Assembly (NCBI GenBank): GCA_003222975.1
Contig: QHXN01000067.1
Span: forward strand, 1-38,414
Length of the DNA: 38,414 bases
Origin: Acidobacteriota bacterium
GTDB lineage: Bacteria > Acidobacteriota > Blastocatellia > Pyrinomonadales > Pyrinomonadaceae
Reading direction: 5' to 3'
Shown here: piece after piece, positions 18,938-26,627 of the stretch
How the letters are laid out: each line of letters starts with the position of its first letter
Position numbering within the stretch: the stretch's first letter is position 1
The notes under the pieces: generated by a model
The model's database searches: none
Seen by the model: the letters and a program-made list of their open reading frames with translations, nothing else
Told to the model about the DNA's origin: nothing
Translations under genes and position numbers: made by a program

Positions 18938-20443
18938 ATGGGATTCTCCGCTGTTGATTACGTGGTGCTCCTGCTCTACCTGGTGGGCATCACGGTCTTC
19001 GGCATGATGTTCCGCCGCACGCAGCGCACCGTGAAGGACTACTTCATCGGCGCGAAGAACACGCACTGGCTCGTCATCAGCCTCTCCATCGTCGCCACCG
19101 AGACGAGCACGCTCACGCTCATCGGAGTCCCCGCAATCGCCTACAGCACTTTCGCGCGACCAGAGCAGGGCGGAAACTTCACATACCTGCAAGTCGTCTT
19201 CGGCTACATCGTCGCGCGCATAATCATCAGCCTGCTCTTCATCCCGGCCTACTTCCAGGGCGACCTGCTGACCGCCTACGAGCTTCTGAAGAAGCGCTTC
19301 GGCGCGAAGACGAAGAACTTCGCGGCCTCGCTCTTCCTCGTCATGCGCGCACTCGCCGAGGGCGTGCGCGTGTTCGCGGCGTCGCTGGTGTTGAGCGCGG
19401 TGCTCGGCACGAGCCTGCCGGACTGGCCGAGCCTCTGGCTCTGGTCAATCGTCATCGTCGGCGTGCTCACGCTCATCTACACCTTCGAGGGCGGCATCGC
19501 CGCCGTCATCTGGACAGACCTCATACAACTCGTCATCTACGTCGGCGGCTCTCTGCTCGCCGCCTACGAGCTTCTGCACCTCGTCCCCGGCGGCTGGCCG
19601 GCGGTCGCGGCGAACGCCGCCGCGACGAACAAGTTTCAGGTCTTCTCCTTCTCCTGGGACTTCACCGTGCCTTTCACTTTCTGGGCGGGCTTCCTCGGCG
19701 GGACGTTCCTGACGATGGCCTCGCACGGGACAGACCAACTGCTCGTCCAGCGCCTGCTGACGTGCCGCAACAAGCGCGACAGCCAGAAGGCGCTCGTCTT
19801 CAGCGGCATCGTCGTGTTCGCGCAGTTCGCGCTCTTCCTCTTTATAGGCGTGCTGCTCTCGGCCTACTACCGCGCCTTCCCGCTGACGAACAAACTGACG
19901 AGCAACGACGAGATTTTCCCGACCTTCATCGTGCAGCGGCTGCCGCACGGCATCGCGGGCCTCGTCATCGCGGCCATCTTCGCCGCGGCGATGTCGAACC
20001 TGAGCGGCTCGCTCAACTCGCTCTCTTCGAGCACCGTGCTCGACCTCTACAGGCCGTTGATTAATCCGGACGACACGGACGAGCACTACCTGAAACTTTC
20101 GCGCTGGTTCACGGCGGCGTGGGGCGTGGTGCTCATCTTCATCGCGGTCGTGGCGCGCGGCTGGGGGTCGGTCTTCACGGCGGGGCTGACCATCGCGTCG
20201 CTCGTTTACGGCCCGATGCTCGGCGCGTTCCTGCTCGGCGTGCTGACGCGCCGCGCCAATCAACTCGGCGTGATGACGGGGATGGCCGTATCGCTCGCCT
20301 TCATGCTGGGCGTGAAGTTCTACACGGGCATCGCCTGGACTTGGTACGTTTTGATGGGCACGGTCGTCTGCGTCACGGTCGGCTACGTGGTCAGCGCGCT
20401 AACAGGGGGCCGCGCAGCCGCGACGGTCGAGGCTGGAAGGTGA
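18938..20443 (+). CDS. sodium:solute symporter (SSS family)
   Basis: A 501-residue, very hydrophobic protein with about 13 membrane helices. It begins V-D-Y-V-V-L-L-L-Y-L-V-G-I-T-V-F-G and includes K-D-Y-F-I-G-A-K-N-T-H-W and the conserved A-A-I-F-A-A-A-M-S-N-L-S-G-S-L-N-S-L-S-S-S segment, the family signature with Na2-site serines. It is of full length and not degenerate. SSS members carry sugars, sialic acid, amino acids or vitamins with Na+. It is placed between murQ/HAD and secreted NagZ plus the muramidase fusion, so uptake of GlcNAc, MurNAc or a muropeptide is the best contextual inference. AAAGG at 18925-18929 is the likely ribosome-binding site. Confidence 0.93.
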   Translation: MGFSAVDYVVLLLYLVGITVFGMMFRRTQRTVKDYFIGAKNTHWLVISLSIVATETSTLTLIGVPAIAYSTFARPEQGGNFTYLQVVFGYIVARIIISLLFIPAYFQGDLLTAYELLKKRFGAKTKNFAASLFLVMRALAEGVRVFAASLVLSAVLGTSLPDWPSLWLWSIVIVGVLTLIYTFEGGIAAVIWTDLIQLVIYVGGSLLAAYELLHLVPGGWPAVAANAAATNKFQVFSFSWDFTVPFTFWAGFLGGTFLTMASHGTDQLLVQRLLTCRNKRDSQKALVFSGIVVFAQFALFLFIGVLLSAYYRAFPLTNKLTSNDEIFPTFIVQRLPHGIAGLVIAAIFAAAMSNLSGSLNSLSSSTVLDLYRPLINPDDTDEHYLKLSRWFTAAWGVVLIFIAVVARGWGSVFTAGLTIASLVYGPMLGAFLLGVLTRRANQLGVMTGMAVSLAFMLGVKFYTGIAWTWYVLMGTVVCVTVGYVVSALTGGRAAATVEAGR

Positions 20444-20459
20444 CAGTTAAAGCATGACA

Positions 20460-20500
20460 GTAGCCCGACCTGTGAAAGAAGCTTTGCAGGTCATCGCTAC
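20460..20500. repeat. interrupted hairpin after the symporter gene
   Basis: GTAGC (20460-20464) and GACCTG (20467-20472) pair with CAGGTC (20487-20492) and GCTAC (20496-20500), closing a loop of about 14 bases. It starts 16 bases past the symporter stop, where it could act as a transcript 3' structure. No U-tract follows. It overlaps the first unit of the 21-bp array. Confidence 0.6.
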
Positions 20501-20805
20501 CTTATTGCAGAACGATGCTACGTTATTGCAACGTGTGGTTTTGACATAACGACGCATGGTTACGTCGTCGCAACGCTTGATTATGACGTAGCAACACACG
20601 ATTACGACGTAGCAGCACGTACTTACGGCGTAGCAGCATGTGATTAGAACGTAACATCGTGTGCTACGTTATTGCAGGGCATACTACGATGTAACATCGT
20701 GTGATTACATCGTAGCAGGACAACACTACGTCGTAGCGTTGCGTGATTATGTTATCGCAACGGATGATTACGTTATTACAACGCATCGCTACGTTATTGT
20801 TTAGA
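20498..20805. repeat. phased 21-bp degenerate repeat array (15 units) upstream of nagZ
   Basis: Core nonamers begin at 20498, 20519, 20540, 20561, 20582, 20603, 20624, 20645, 20665, 20685, 20706, 20727, 20748, 20769 and 20790, so twelve of the fourteen steps are exactly 21 bp and two are 20 bp. Interior cores approach the palindrome TACGWCGTA (TACGACGTA, TACGTCGTA, TACGATGTA); the ends and one central unit read TACGTTATT. Each core is typically followed by GCAACAC- or ACATCGTGTG-like sequence. This is the only long gap without a gene in the window (20444-20848) and it ends about 45 bases before the nagZ start. There are no unique spacers, so it is not a CRISPR array. Confidence 0.9.
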
Positions 20806-20848
20806 TTCGATTTAGAGCATGGAGCAAGTCCGCAGTCCAGGGGCAAGT

Positions 20849-22792
20849 ATGATGGAACGAACGAAGGTCACACTGTTTAGCCGTCCGGCGCTCGCGCTTC
20901 TGGCGGTCTTCGCGCTAACGCTCACTTCTGTTAACGCGGGCCTGGCGCAGAATAGGGCAGAGTTCTGCTGCGAACCGCGCGGCGTCGTGCTTGACGCGTC
21001 GGTCACTCAGCCGTACACGCGCCAGCCGTCGAAGGACGCGCTCAGGTGGGCCGACGCCGAACTGAAGCGCATGACGCTCGACGAGAAGACGGGGCAACTC
21101 ATCTCCATCGGCATCAACGCGAGGTTCTTGAACGAAGAGAGCGACGAGTTCAAGGAACTGCGCCGGCAGGTCGAGCAGAACCACATCGGCGGCATCATCC
21201 TCTTCCGCGGCCCCGTCTATGAATCAGTCCACCTCGTCAACCGCATGCAGCAGTTCGCGCGCGAGCCTCTGCTCATCTCCGCAGACCTCGAAGCCGGCAG
21301 CGGCATGCGCTTCGAGGACGCGACCGACTTCCCCTGGAACATGGCCGTCGGCGCTACGGGGAACCCCGACTACGCGCGCCGCGAGGGCGAGCTGACGGCG
21401 CGCGAGGCCCGCGCCCTCGGCGTCCAGCAGATACTCGCGCCCGACGCCGACGTGAACAACAACGCCGCCAACCCCGTCATCAACGTCCGCAGTTTCGGCG
21501 AAGACCCGGCGGAGGTCGCGCGCTTCGTCGCCGCGTTCATCGAGGGCGCGCAAAGTGCCGGCGTCATCGCCACGGCCAAACACTTCCCAGGCCACGGCGA
21601 CACGGCGACCGACTCGCACCGCGGACTCCCCGTCATCAACGTCGCGCGCACACGCCTCGACTCGGTCGAACTCGTCCCGTTCCGCGCGGCGATCAAAGCG
21701 GGCGTCGGCGCGGTCATGTCGGCGCACATCGGCCTGCCGCAGATAGACCCGACGCAGGTCAGCCCGCTCAAGCCCGACTCGATCATGCGGCCCGCCTACG
21801 CCGACCAGCAGGTGTTCACTGAAAATGCCGTACTGCCCGGCACGCTCTCGCCCGTCATCACGGGCGGCCTGCTCCGCCGCGACCTCGGCTTCGACGGCAT
21901 CGTCGTCACCGACGCCCTCGACATGAGCGGGCTGACCATCTACTTCAAGCAGGACGAGGCCGGCGTGCGCGCCGTGCTCGCGGGCGCGGACATGCTGCTC
22001 AAGCCCGGCGACCCGGACGCAGTCGAGCGCGGCTTGCTCGAAGCGGTGAAGAGCGGGCGGCTGACCGAAGCGCGCATCGAGGAGTCGGCGCGCAAGGTTC
22101 TCGCCGCCAAGTACGACCTCGGACTCGTCAAAGAGCGCGTCACGCCTCTGGAGTTGATTGATCGCGTCGTCTCAAGCCCCGAAGCGTTGAAGCTCGCCGA
22201 CGAGGTGGCCGAGCACGCAGTCACGCTCGTCCGCGACGACGCGAAGCTCTTGCGGCGCGAGGACGGGACGGGCCTGCGTCCCGGCGCGCGCATATTCAAC
22301 CTCGCCGTCACCAACGGCGAAGACCGTTTCTCCGTCGCCAACCCCTTCGTCTCGCAGTTGGCACGCCTGGGCCGGCGCGCTGACGCGTTCGTACTCGACT
22401 ACCGCTCGTCGGACGAGGAGGTGAAGAACGCGACCGAGCGCGCGCAGAAGGCCGACGTGGTCATCGTCTCGATGTACGGGCGCGTGCGTTCGGGCGCGGC
22501 CAACAGCGTCGGCATCCCCGCGCAGGGCGCGCGCGTCCTGAACGCGCTGCTCCAGAGCAAGAAGCCCATCGTCGGCGTCAGCTTCGGCAACCCGTACCTT
22601 CTGGAAAACTTCCCCGCGCTGCAAACCTACGTGGTCGCCTACGGCGACATGCCGAGCCTGCAACGCGCCGCCGCCCGCGCCCTGCTCGGACAAATAGACA
22701 TCACGGGCCGACTGCCCATCTCGCTCCCCGGTCTCTACCCGCGCGGCATGGGCATACAGTTGAAGGCCACGCAACTCCCGCTTGTGCATTGA
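20849..22792 (+). CDS. nagZ: secreted GH3 beta-N-acetylhexosaminidase (NagZ-type)
   Basis: A 647-residue glycoside hydrolase family 3 protein with an N-terminal signal peptide (P-A-L-A-L-L-A-V-F-A-L-T-L, cleavage near residue 30-33). The bacterial N-acetylglucosaminidase motif K-H-F-P-G-H-G-D-T-A-T-D-S-H is at 244-257, carrying the His-Asp acid/base dyad. The nucleophile is in V-V-T-D-A-L-D-M (D355). A C-terminal alpha/beta domain (about 440-647) is present, as in the two-domain Bacillus-type NagZ rather than the short E. coli enzyme. It removes GlcNAc from muropeptides outside the cytoplasm. I chose ATG 20849, which has AGGGG 5 bases upstream; an ATG at 20819 has no ribosome-binding site. 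It is followed after 7 bases by the amidase/NamZ fusion. Confidence 0.92.
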   Translation: MMERTKVTLFSRPALALLAVFALTLTSVNAGLAQNRAEFCCEPRGVVLDASVTQPYTRQPSKDALRWADAELKRMTLDEKTGQLISIGINARFLNEESDEFKELRRQVEQNHIGGIILFRGPVYESVHLVNRMQQFAREPLLISADLEAGSGMRFEDATDFPWNMAVGATGNPDYARREGELTAREARALGVQQILAPDADVNNNAANPVINVRSFGEDPAEVARFVAAFIEGAQSAGVIATAKHFPGHGDTATDSHRGLPVINVARTRLDSVELVPFRAAIKAGVGAVMSAHIGLPQIDPTQVSPLKPDSIMRPAYADQQVFTENAVLPGTLSPVITGGLLRRDLGFDGIVVTDALDMSGLTIYFKQDEAGVRAVLAGADMLLKPGDPDAVERGLLEAVKSGRLTEARIEESARKVLAAKYDLGLVKERVTPLELIDRVVSSPEALKLADEVAEHAVTLVRDDAKLLRREDGTGLRPGARIFNLAVTNGEDRFSVANPFVSQLARLGRRADAFVLDYRSSDEEVKNATERAQKADVVIVSMYGRVRSGAANSVGIPAQGARVLNALLQSKKPIVGVSFGNPYLLENFPALQTYVVAYGDMPSLQRAAARALLGQIDITGRLPISLPGLYPRGMGIQLKATQLPLVH

Positions 22793-22799
22793 CGAGCAG

Positions 22800-25433
22800 A
22801 TGAGCCAAACACGAATGAGGAGAGGGAATTCCTTTGCGCCCTTTGCGGCCTCTCTGTGCCCTTTGCGATTAAGGAAACCGTACTTTAACGGCAAAGGGCG
22901 CAAAGAGACCGCGAAGGGCGCGAAGACTTTTCGCACGTCGGCGGCAGTCCTCCTGTCACTCGCGCTCGTCGCCAACGCTTTAGCAGCAACGCTGCCCGCC
23001 GTGCAGCCCGCGAAGGTTGCGATGTCGGCGGAGCGGCTCGCGTTCATTGACGCCGCGGTCAACGAGGGCATCGAGAAGAAGGAGACGCCGGGCGCAGTTG
23101 TGCTCGTCGCGCGGCGCGGCGGAGTGGTGTGGCGCAAGGCTTATGGCGCGCGCGCGATAGTTCCGCAGCGCGAGGCGATGACGGCGGACACGATCTTCGA
23201 CCTCGCGAGCCTGACGAAGATCGTCGCGACGGCGACGAGCGTGATGATTCTCGTCGAGCGCGGCAAGTTGCGTCTGAACGACCCCGTGTCGCTCTACATC
23301 CCGGAGTTGAAGGGCGAGGGGCGGGAGAAGATCACAATCGAGCACCTGCTCACGCACCGCTCCGGCTTCGCCCCGGACTTCGACCTGAGCGAGCAGTGGT
23401 CGGGCTACGAAGAGATGCTGAAGCGCCTCTACCGCGAGCCTCTGCGCAACGCGCCGGGCGCGCGCTTCGTCTATAGCGACATCAACTTCATCACGCTCGG
23501 CGAGGTCGTCCGCCGCGCGTCGGGCCGCCCGCTCGACGAGTTCGCCTCGGAGAATATCTACAGGCCGCTCGGCATGCGCGACACGGGCTTTCGCCGCATC
23601 GGCGAAAGAAATTCTTTACAGCCCCGACGCGATAACGCGACCACTCTCGCGCGCATCGCGCCGACGGAGAACGTGCGTGGGATGAGGAGCTATCTCGGCG
23701 GGACGGGCGAGCAGGGGACTGAGGGCGAGCGCGTGCTACGCGGCGAGGTGCACGACCCGACCGCGAACCGCATGGGCGGAGTGGCGGGCCACGCCGGCCT
23801 CTTCTCGACCGCCGACGACCTCGCGATTTTTTGCCAGATGATTATGAACGGCGGCGAGTACGGCGGCGTCCGCATACTCTCGCCGCTCACCGTCGCGGAG
23901 ATGACACGCCCGCGTCAGGTGACGGAAGACGGCGGCGCGCGCGGTCTCGGCTGGGACATCAACACGAGCTTTTCGTCGAACCGCGGCGACCTCTTCCCCG
24001 TCGGCTCGTTCGGCCACACGGGGTTCACGGGCACGTCCATCTGGATTGACCCGGCGAGCGAGACCTTCGTCGTCTTCCTCTCGAACCGCGTGCACCCGGA
24101 CGGCAAGGGCGACGTGTCACCTTTGCGCGCGCGCGTCGTCAACATCGCCGCCGCCGCCGTCACGGATGACGCGACGGTCGCCCGCGCGCGGCTAGAACAG
24201 AGTCAGTACGTGCAGGAGATGGCGGCTGGTCTCGCTCGTTTTACAACTTCTGTCGCCGCAGCGCGGGCGGGCGAGGCGGGCGGGCTTCTCACGCCCGCGG
24301 ACGCGGAAGTTCTAAACGGCATTGACGTGTTAGAGCGCGACGGCTTCAAAGAGTTGCAGGGCATGCGCGTCGGTTTAATTACGAACCAGACGGGGCGCGA
24401 CCGCGGCGGGCGACAGACGATTGACGCGCTCAGGGAAGCGCCGGGCGTGAAGCTCACCGCGCTCTTCTCGCCGGAGCACGGCATCCGCGGCCTCGCCGAC
24501 GAGAAGGTCTCGGACACGTTTGACGAGAAGACTGGCCTGCCGATCTACTCGCTCTACGGCGAGACGCGGCGACCGAAGCCGGGGCAGTTGAAGAACCTCG
24601 ACGCGCTCGTCTATGACATTCAGGATGTCGGTGCGCGCTTCTACACGTACATCTCGACGCTGGGCTACGCGCTGGAGGAGGCGTCGAAAGCAAAGGTACC
24701 TTTCTTCGTCCTCGACCGACCGAACCCGATTAACGGCGCGGACGTTGAGGGGCCGGTTGCGGACGCCGACAAACTTTCGTTCACCGCCTACCACACGATC
24801 CCCGTCCGCCACGGCATGACGGTGGGCGAGTTGGCGCAGCTCTATAACGCGCAGCGAAAGACGGGGTGCGACCTGCGCGTCGTCAAGATGGAGAACTGGC
24901 GGCGCGCGATGTGGTTCGACGCGACGGGGCAGACGTGGGTTAACCCCTCGCCGAACATGCGCAGCCTGACGGAAGCAATGCTGTATCCCGGCGTCGGCCT
25001 GCTTGAGACGACGAACCTTTCGGTGGGGCGCGGGACGGACACGCCTTTCGAGCTTGTCGGCGCGCCGTGGCTCGACGGGCGGAAGCTTGCCGCGTATCTT
25101 AACGGGCGGGCTTTGCCGGGCGTGCGCTTCGTGCCCGTGCGCTTCACGCCGCGCGCCTCCGTCTTCAAGGGCGAGGAGTGCGGCGGCGTCAACATCGCCG
25201 TCATAGAGCGCACGCGCTTCCGGCCCGTCCGCGCCGGGCTTGAGATAGCGGTCGCGCTCCGCCGCCTCTACCCGCAGGACTGGAAGGTTGACGACTACGC
25301 GCGCCTGCTCGTCAACGCCGACACACTTGAGCGCGTGAGGCGTGCGGACGACGCGGAAGACATAGCGCGCGCGTGGCAGCCGCGGCTCGAAGAGTTCCGT
25401 CGCGCGCGCGCCCAAGCGTTGCTTTACCGCTGA
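22800..25433 (+). CDS. secreted fusion: beta-lactamase-fold serine hydrolase (AmiE/AmlB-like) + NamZ-type exo-muramidase (DUF1343)
   Basis: About 877 residues. A signal-type segment lies at about 44-63 (R-T-S-A-A-V-L-L-S-L-A-L-V-A-N-A-L-A). A class C beta-lactamase-fold domain (about 75-455) has the catalytic S-L-T-K (S137, K140), Y-S-D (225-227) and H-T-G (406-408). A NamZ/DUF1343 domain spans about 505-877 (G-L-I-T-N-Q-T-G, F-S-P-E-H-G-I-R-G, V-Y-D-I-Q-D-V-G-A-R-F-Y-T-Y, D-R-P-N-P). In Bacillus subtilis, the neighbours nagZ, a beta-lactamase-like amidase and namZ are separate genes of a muropeptide rescue locus. Here the last two are fused right behind nagZ. Predicted jobs are peptide removal from MurNAc and release of non-reducing-end MurNAc. 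The start is uncertain: ATG 22800, ATG 22815 and TTG 22782 are in frame, and residues 12-43 are encoded by an inverted repeat. Confidence 0.88.
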   Translation: MSQTRMRRGNSFAPFAASLCPLRLRKPYFNGKGRKETAKGAKTFRTSAAVLLSLALVANALAATLPAVQPAKVAMSAERLAFIDAAVNEGIEKKETPGAVVLVARRGGVVWRKAYGARAIVPQREAMTADTIFDLASLTKIVATATSVMILVERGKLRLNDPVSLYIPELKGEGREKITIEHLLTHRSGFAPDFDLSEQWSGYEEMLKRLYREPLRNAPGARFVYSDINFITLGEVVRRASGRPLDEFASENIYRPLGMRDTGFRRIGERNSLQPRRDNATTLARIAPTENVRGMRSYLGGTGEQGTEGERVLRGEVHDPTANRMGGVAGHAGLFSTADDLAIFCQMIMNGGEYGGVRILSPLTVAEMTRPRQVTEDGGARGLGWDINTSFSSNRGDLFPVGSFGHTGFTGTSIWIDPASETFVVFLSNRVHPDGKGDVSPLRARVVNIAAAAVTDDATVARARLEQSQYVQEMAAGLARFTTSVAAARAGEAGGLLTPADAEVLNGIDVLERDGFKELQGMRVGLITNQTGRDRGGRQTIDALREAPGVKLTALFSPEHGIRGLADEKVSDTFDEKTGLPIYSLYGETRRPKPGQLKNLDALVYDIQDVGARFYTYISTLGYALEEASKAKVPFFVLDRPNPINGADVEGPVADADKLSFTAYHTIPVRHGMTVGELAQLYNAQRKTGCDLRVVKMENWRRAMWFDATGQTWVNPSPNMRSLTEAMLYPGVGLLETTNLSVGRGTDTPFELVGAPWLDGRKLAAYLNGRALPGVRFVPVRFTPRASVFKGEECGGVNIAVIERTRFRPVRAGLEIAVALRRLYPQDWKVDDYARLLVNADTLERVRRADDAEDIARAWQPRLEEFRRARAQALLYR
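22831..22926. repeat. inverted repeat (CTTTGCGCC words) within the 5' end of the fusion gene
   Basis: The left arm (22831-22867) repeats CTTTGCG-type words at about 10-bp intervals. The right arm (22891-22926) repeats GCAAAGGGC/GCGAAGGGC as the inverted complement. It begins 38 bases after the nagZ stop and is in frame ahead of the signal peptide of the downstream protein. Its period is about 10 bp, unlike the 7-bp elements. Confidence 0.85.
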
Positions 25434-25495
25434 CGAATCGAGGCAGGTGCAAGGAACGGAGTAAACCACCCTACCCGTCAAAGAGGAGAAACTGG

Positions 25496-26440
25496 ATGCT
25501 ACCCGTCAGAAGGATTCTGCTGGCCCTCGCCCTTTTGCTGTCGTCGCAGGCGAGCGTCCTCGCGTGGCATGACACGGGGCACATGCTCGTCTCGCAGATC
25601 GCTTACCTGCGGCTGACGCCCGCGGCGAAGGCCAAGGTTGACAGCCTGCTGGTCACACAGCCCGGCAAGCGCCCGCTCATATACCTTTGCGCAGGCTACT
25701 ACACGCCGGAGACGTGCGAGAAGACCTACGACCCCGTGACCATCGGCGTCTGGATGGACGACTTCCGCGGCGACTCTTTGAACGACCCTTACGCCGTCTG
25801 GCACTACGTTGACATCCCCTTCTTCGACGGCGTGCCCGAACGCGCCGACGCCGGGCCTGAGCCGGAGAACGCGCTGGCCCGAATCAACTGGGCCATCGGC
25901 TCTCTGCGGCGCGGCACGACGGGCAAGGACAAGACCGACGCCGAACTCGTCGGCTTCCTCTTCCACCTCGTCGGCGACGTGCACCAGCCCCTCCACTCCG
26001 TCACGCGCGTCACCACCGCGCACCCGGACGGCGACGCGGGCGGCAATCTTTTCAAAATCCAGATGCCGCCCGACGCGCACATCACTAACCTGCACGCCTT
26101 CTGGGACGCGGCGGGCGGCGCGTTCGGCTGGGTGAGTCCGAAGCGCCCGCTCGACAAGGCCGGGCAGGAGCGCATCCACGCGCTGGCCGAGGAGTTGATG
26201 AAGGAGTACCCCGCGGACGCCGTGCCGGAATGGAAAGACTTAGACCCGCACACGTGGGTCATGGAGAGCAACGCACTGGCGCGCGACGTGGCCTACAAGA
26301 ACATCGCGGAGGGCGCGACGCCGTCCGCAGCCTACACCGACGCGGCGCAGAAGCTCTCGCGCAAGCGCCTGGCGCTCGCGGGCTACCGCCTCGCCGGAGT
26401 CCTCAACGAGCTTTTCGTCGGCACGCCCGCGAAACATTAA
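25496..26440 (+). CDS. secreted S1/P1-family zinc nuclease
   Basis: A 314-residue protein with a signal peptide ending V-L-A, so that the mature chain begins W-H-D-T-G-H. S1/P1 nucleases use the amino-terminal Trp and a nearby His as zinc ligands, which fits this cleavage exactly. The central zinc motif H-L-V-G-D-V-H-Q-P-L-H and the later N-L-H-A-F-W-D are present. The family is a trinuclear-zinc nuclease/3'-nucleotidase acting outside the cytoplasm on single-stranded DNA, RNA and nucleotides. I chose ATG 25496 because AAAGAGGAGAA (25480-25490) precedes it; a longer frame reaches back into the fusion gene. Scavenging of nucleic acid would suit the wall-salvage genes beside it and the pyrimidine catabolic genes further on. 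Confidence 0.92.
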   Translation: MLPVRRILLALALLLSSQASVLAWHDTGHMLVSQIAYLRLTPAAKAKVDSLLVTQPGKRPLIYLCAGYYTPETCEKTYDPVTIGVWMDDFRGDSLNDPYAVWHYVDIPFFDGVPERADAGPEPENALARINWAIGSLRRGTTGKDKTDAELVGFLFHLVGDVHQPLHSVTRVTTAHPDGDAGGNLFKIQMPPDAHITNLHAFWDAAGGAFGWVSPKRPLDKAGQERIHALAEELMKEYPADAVPEWKDLDPHTWVMESNALARDVAYKNIAEGATPSAAYTDAAQKLSRKRLALAGYRLAGVLNELFVGTPAKH

Positions 26441-26445
26441 AAAGC

Positions 26446-26520
26446 AGTGACGAGTGACAAGTGACGAGTGACGAGCAAAAAAGCTTGCCTTCAAATCACC
26501 ACTCGTCACTCGTCCTCGTC
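26446..26520. repeat. heptamer-word inverted repeat (word GTGACGA)
   Basis: Five bases after the nuclease stop codon, the left arm reads GTGACGA, GTGACAA, GTGACGA, GTGACGA (from 26447). The right arm (about 26498-26520) holds the complement ACTCGTC, ACTCGTC, CTCGTC. The words match those in the outer part of the 5062-5206 element. Confidence 0.85.
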
Positions 26521-26627
26521 GCTTATTAATGGAGTCGCCGCTTTCTGTATAACTCCCCTCCGCTTTTCGGGTGATATACTTCATGCCATCTCCACGGACA
26601 CTCTTTGTTTTGGATGGAAGAGAGGCC

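Noticed and set aside
20498..20805. CRISPR array
   Set aside because: The period is only 20-21 bp with no unique spacers between conserved repeats, the units are degenerate, and no cas gene is nearby.
20664..20846. Minus-strand frame whose product has seven-residue repeats (N-N-V-I-I-R-C, Y-D-V-I-T-R-C)
   Set aside because: The heptad pattern is the direct translation of the 21-bp array. There is no ribosome-binding site, and the frame ends within the array, so it is most likely not a gene.
25373..25495. Upstream extension of the S1/P1 nuclease
   Set aside because: It would overlap the fusion gene and hide the signal peptide; AAAGAGGAGAA marks ATG 25496 as the start.
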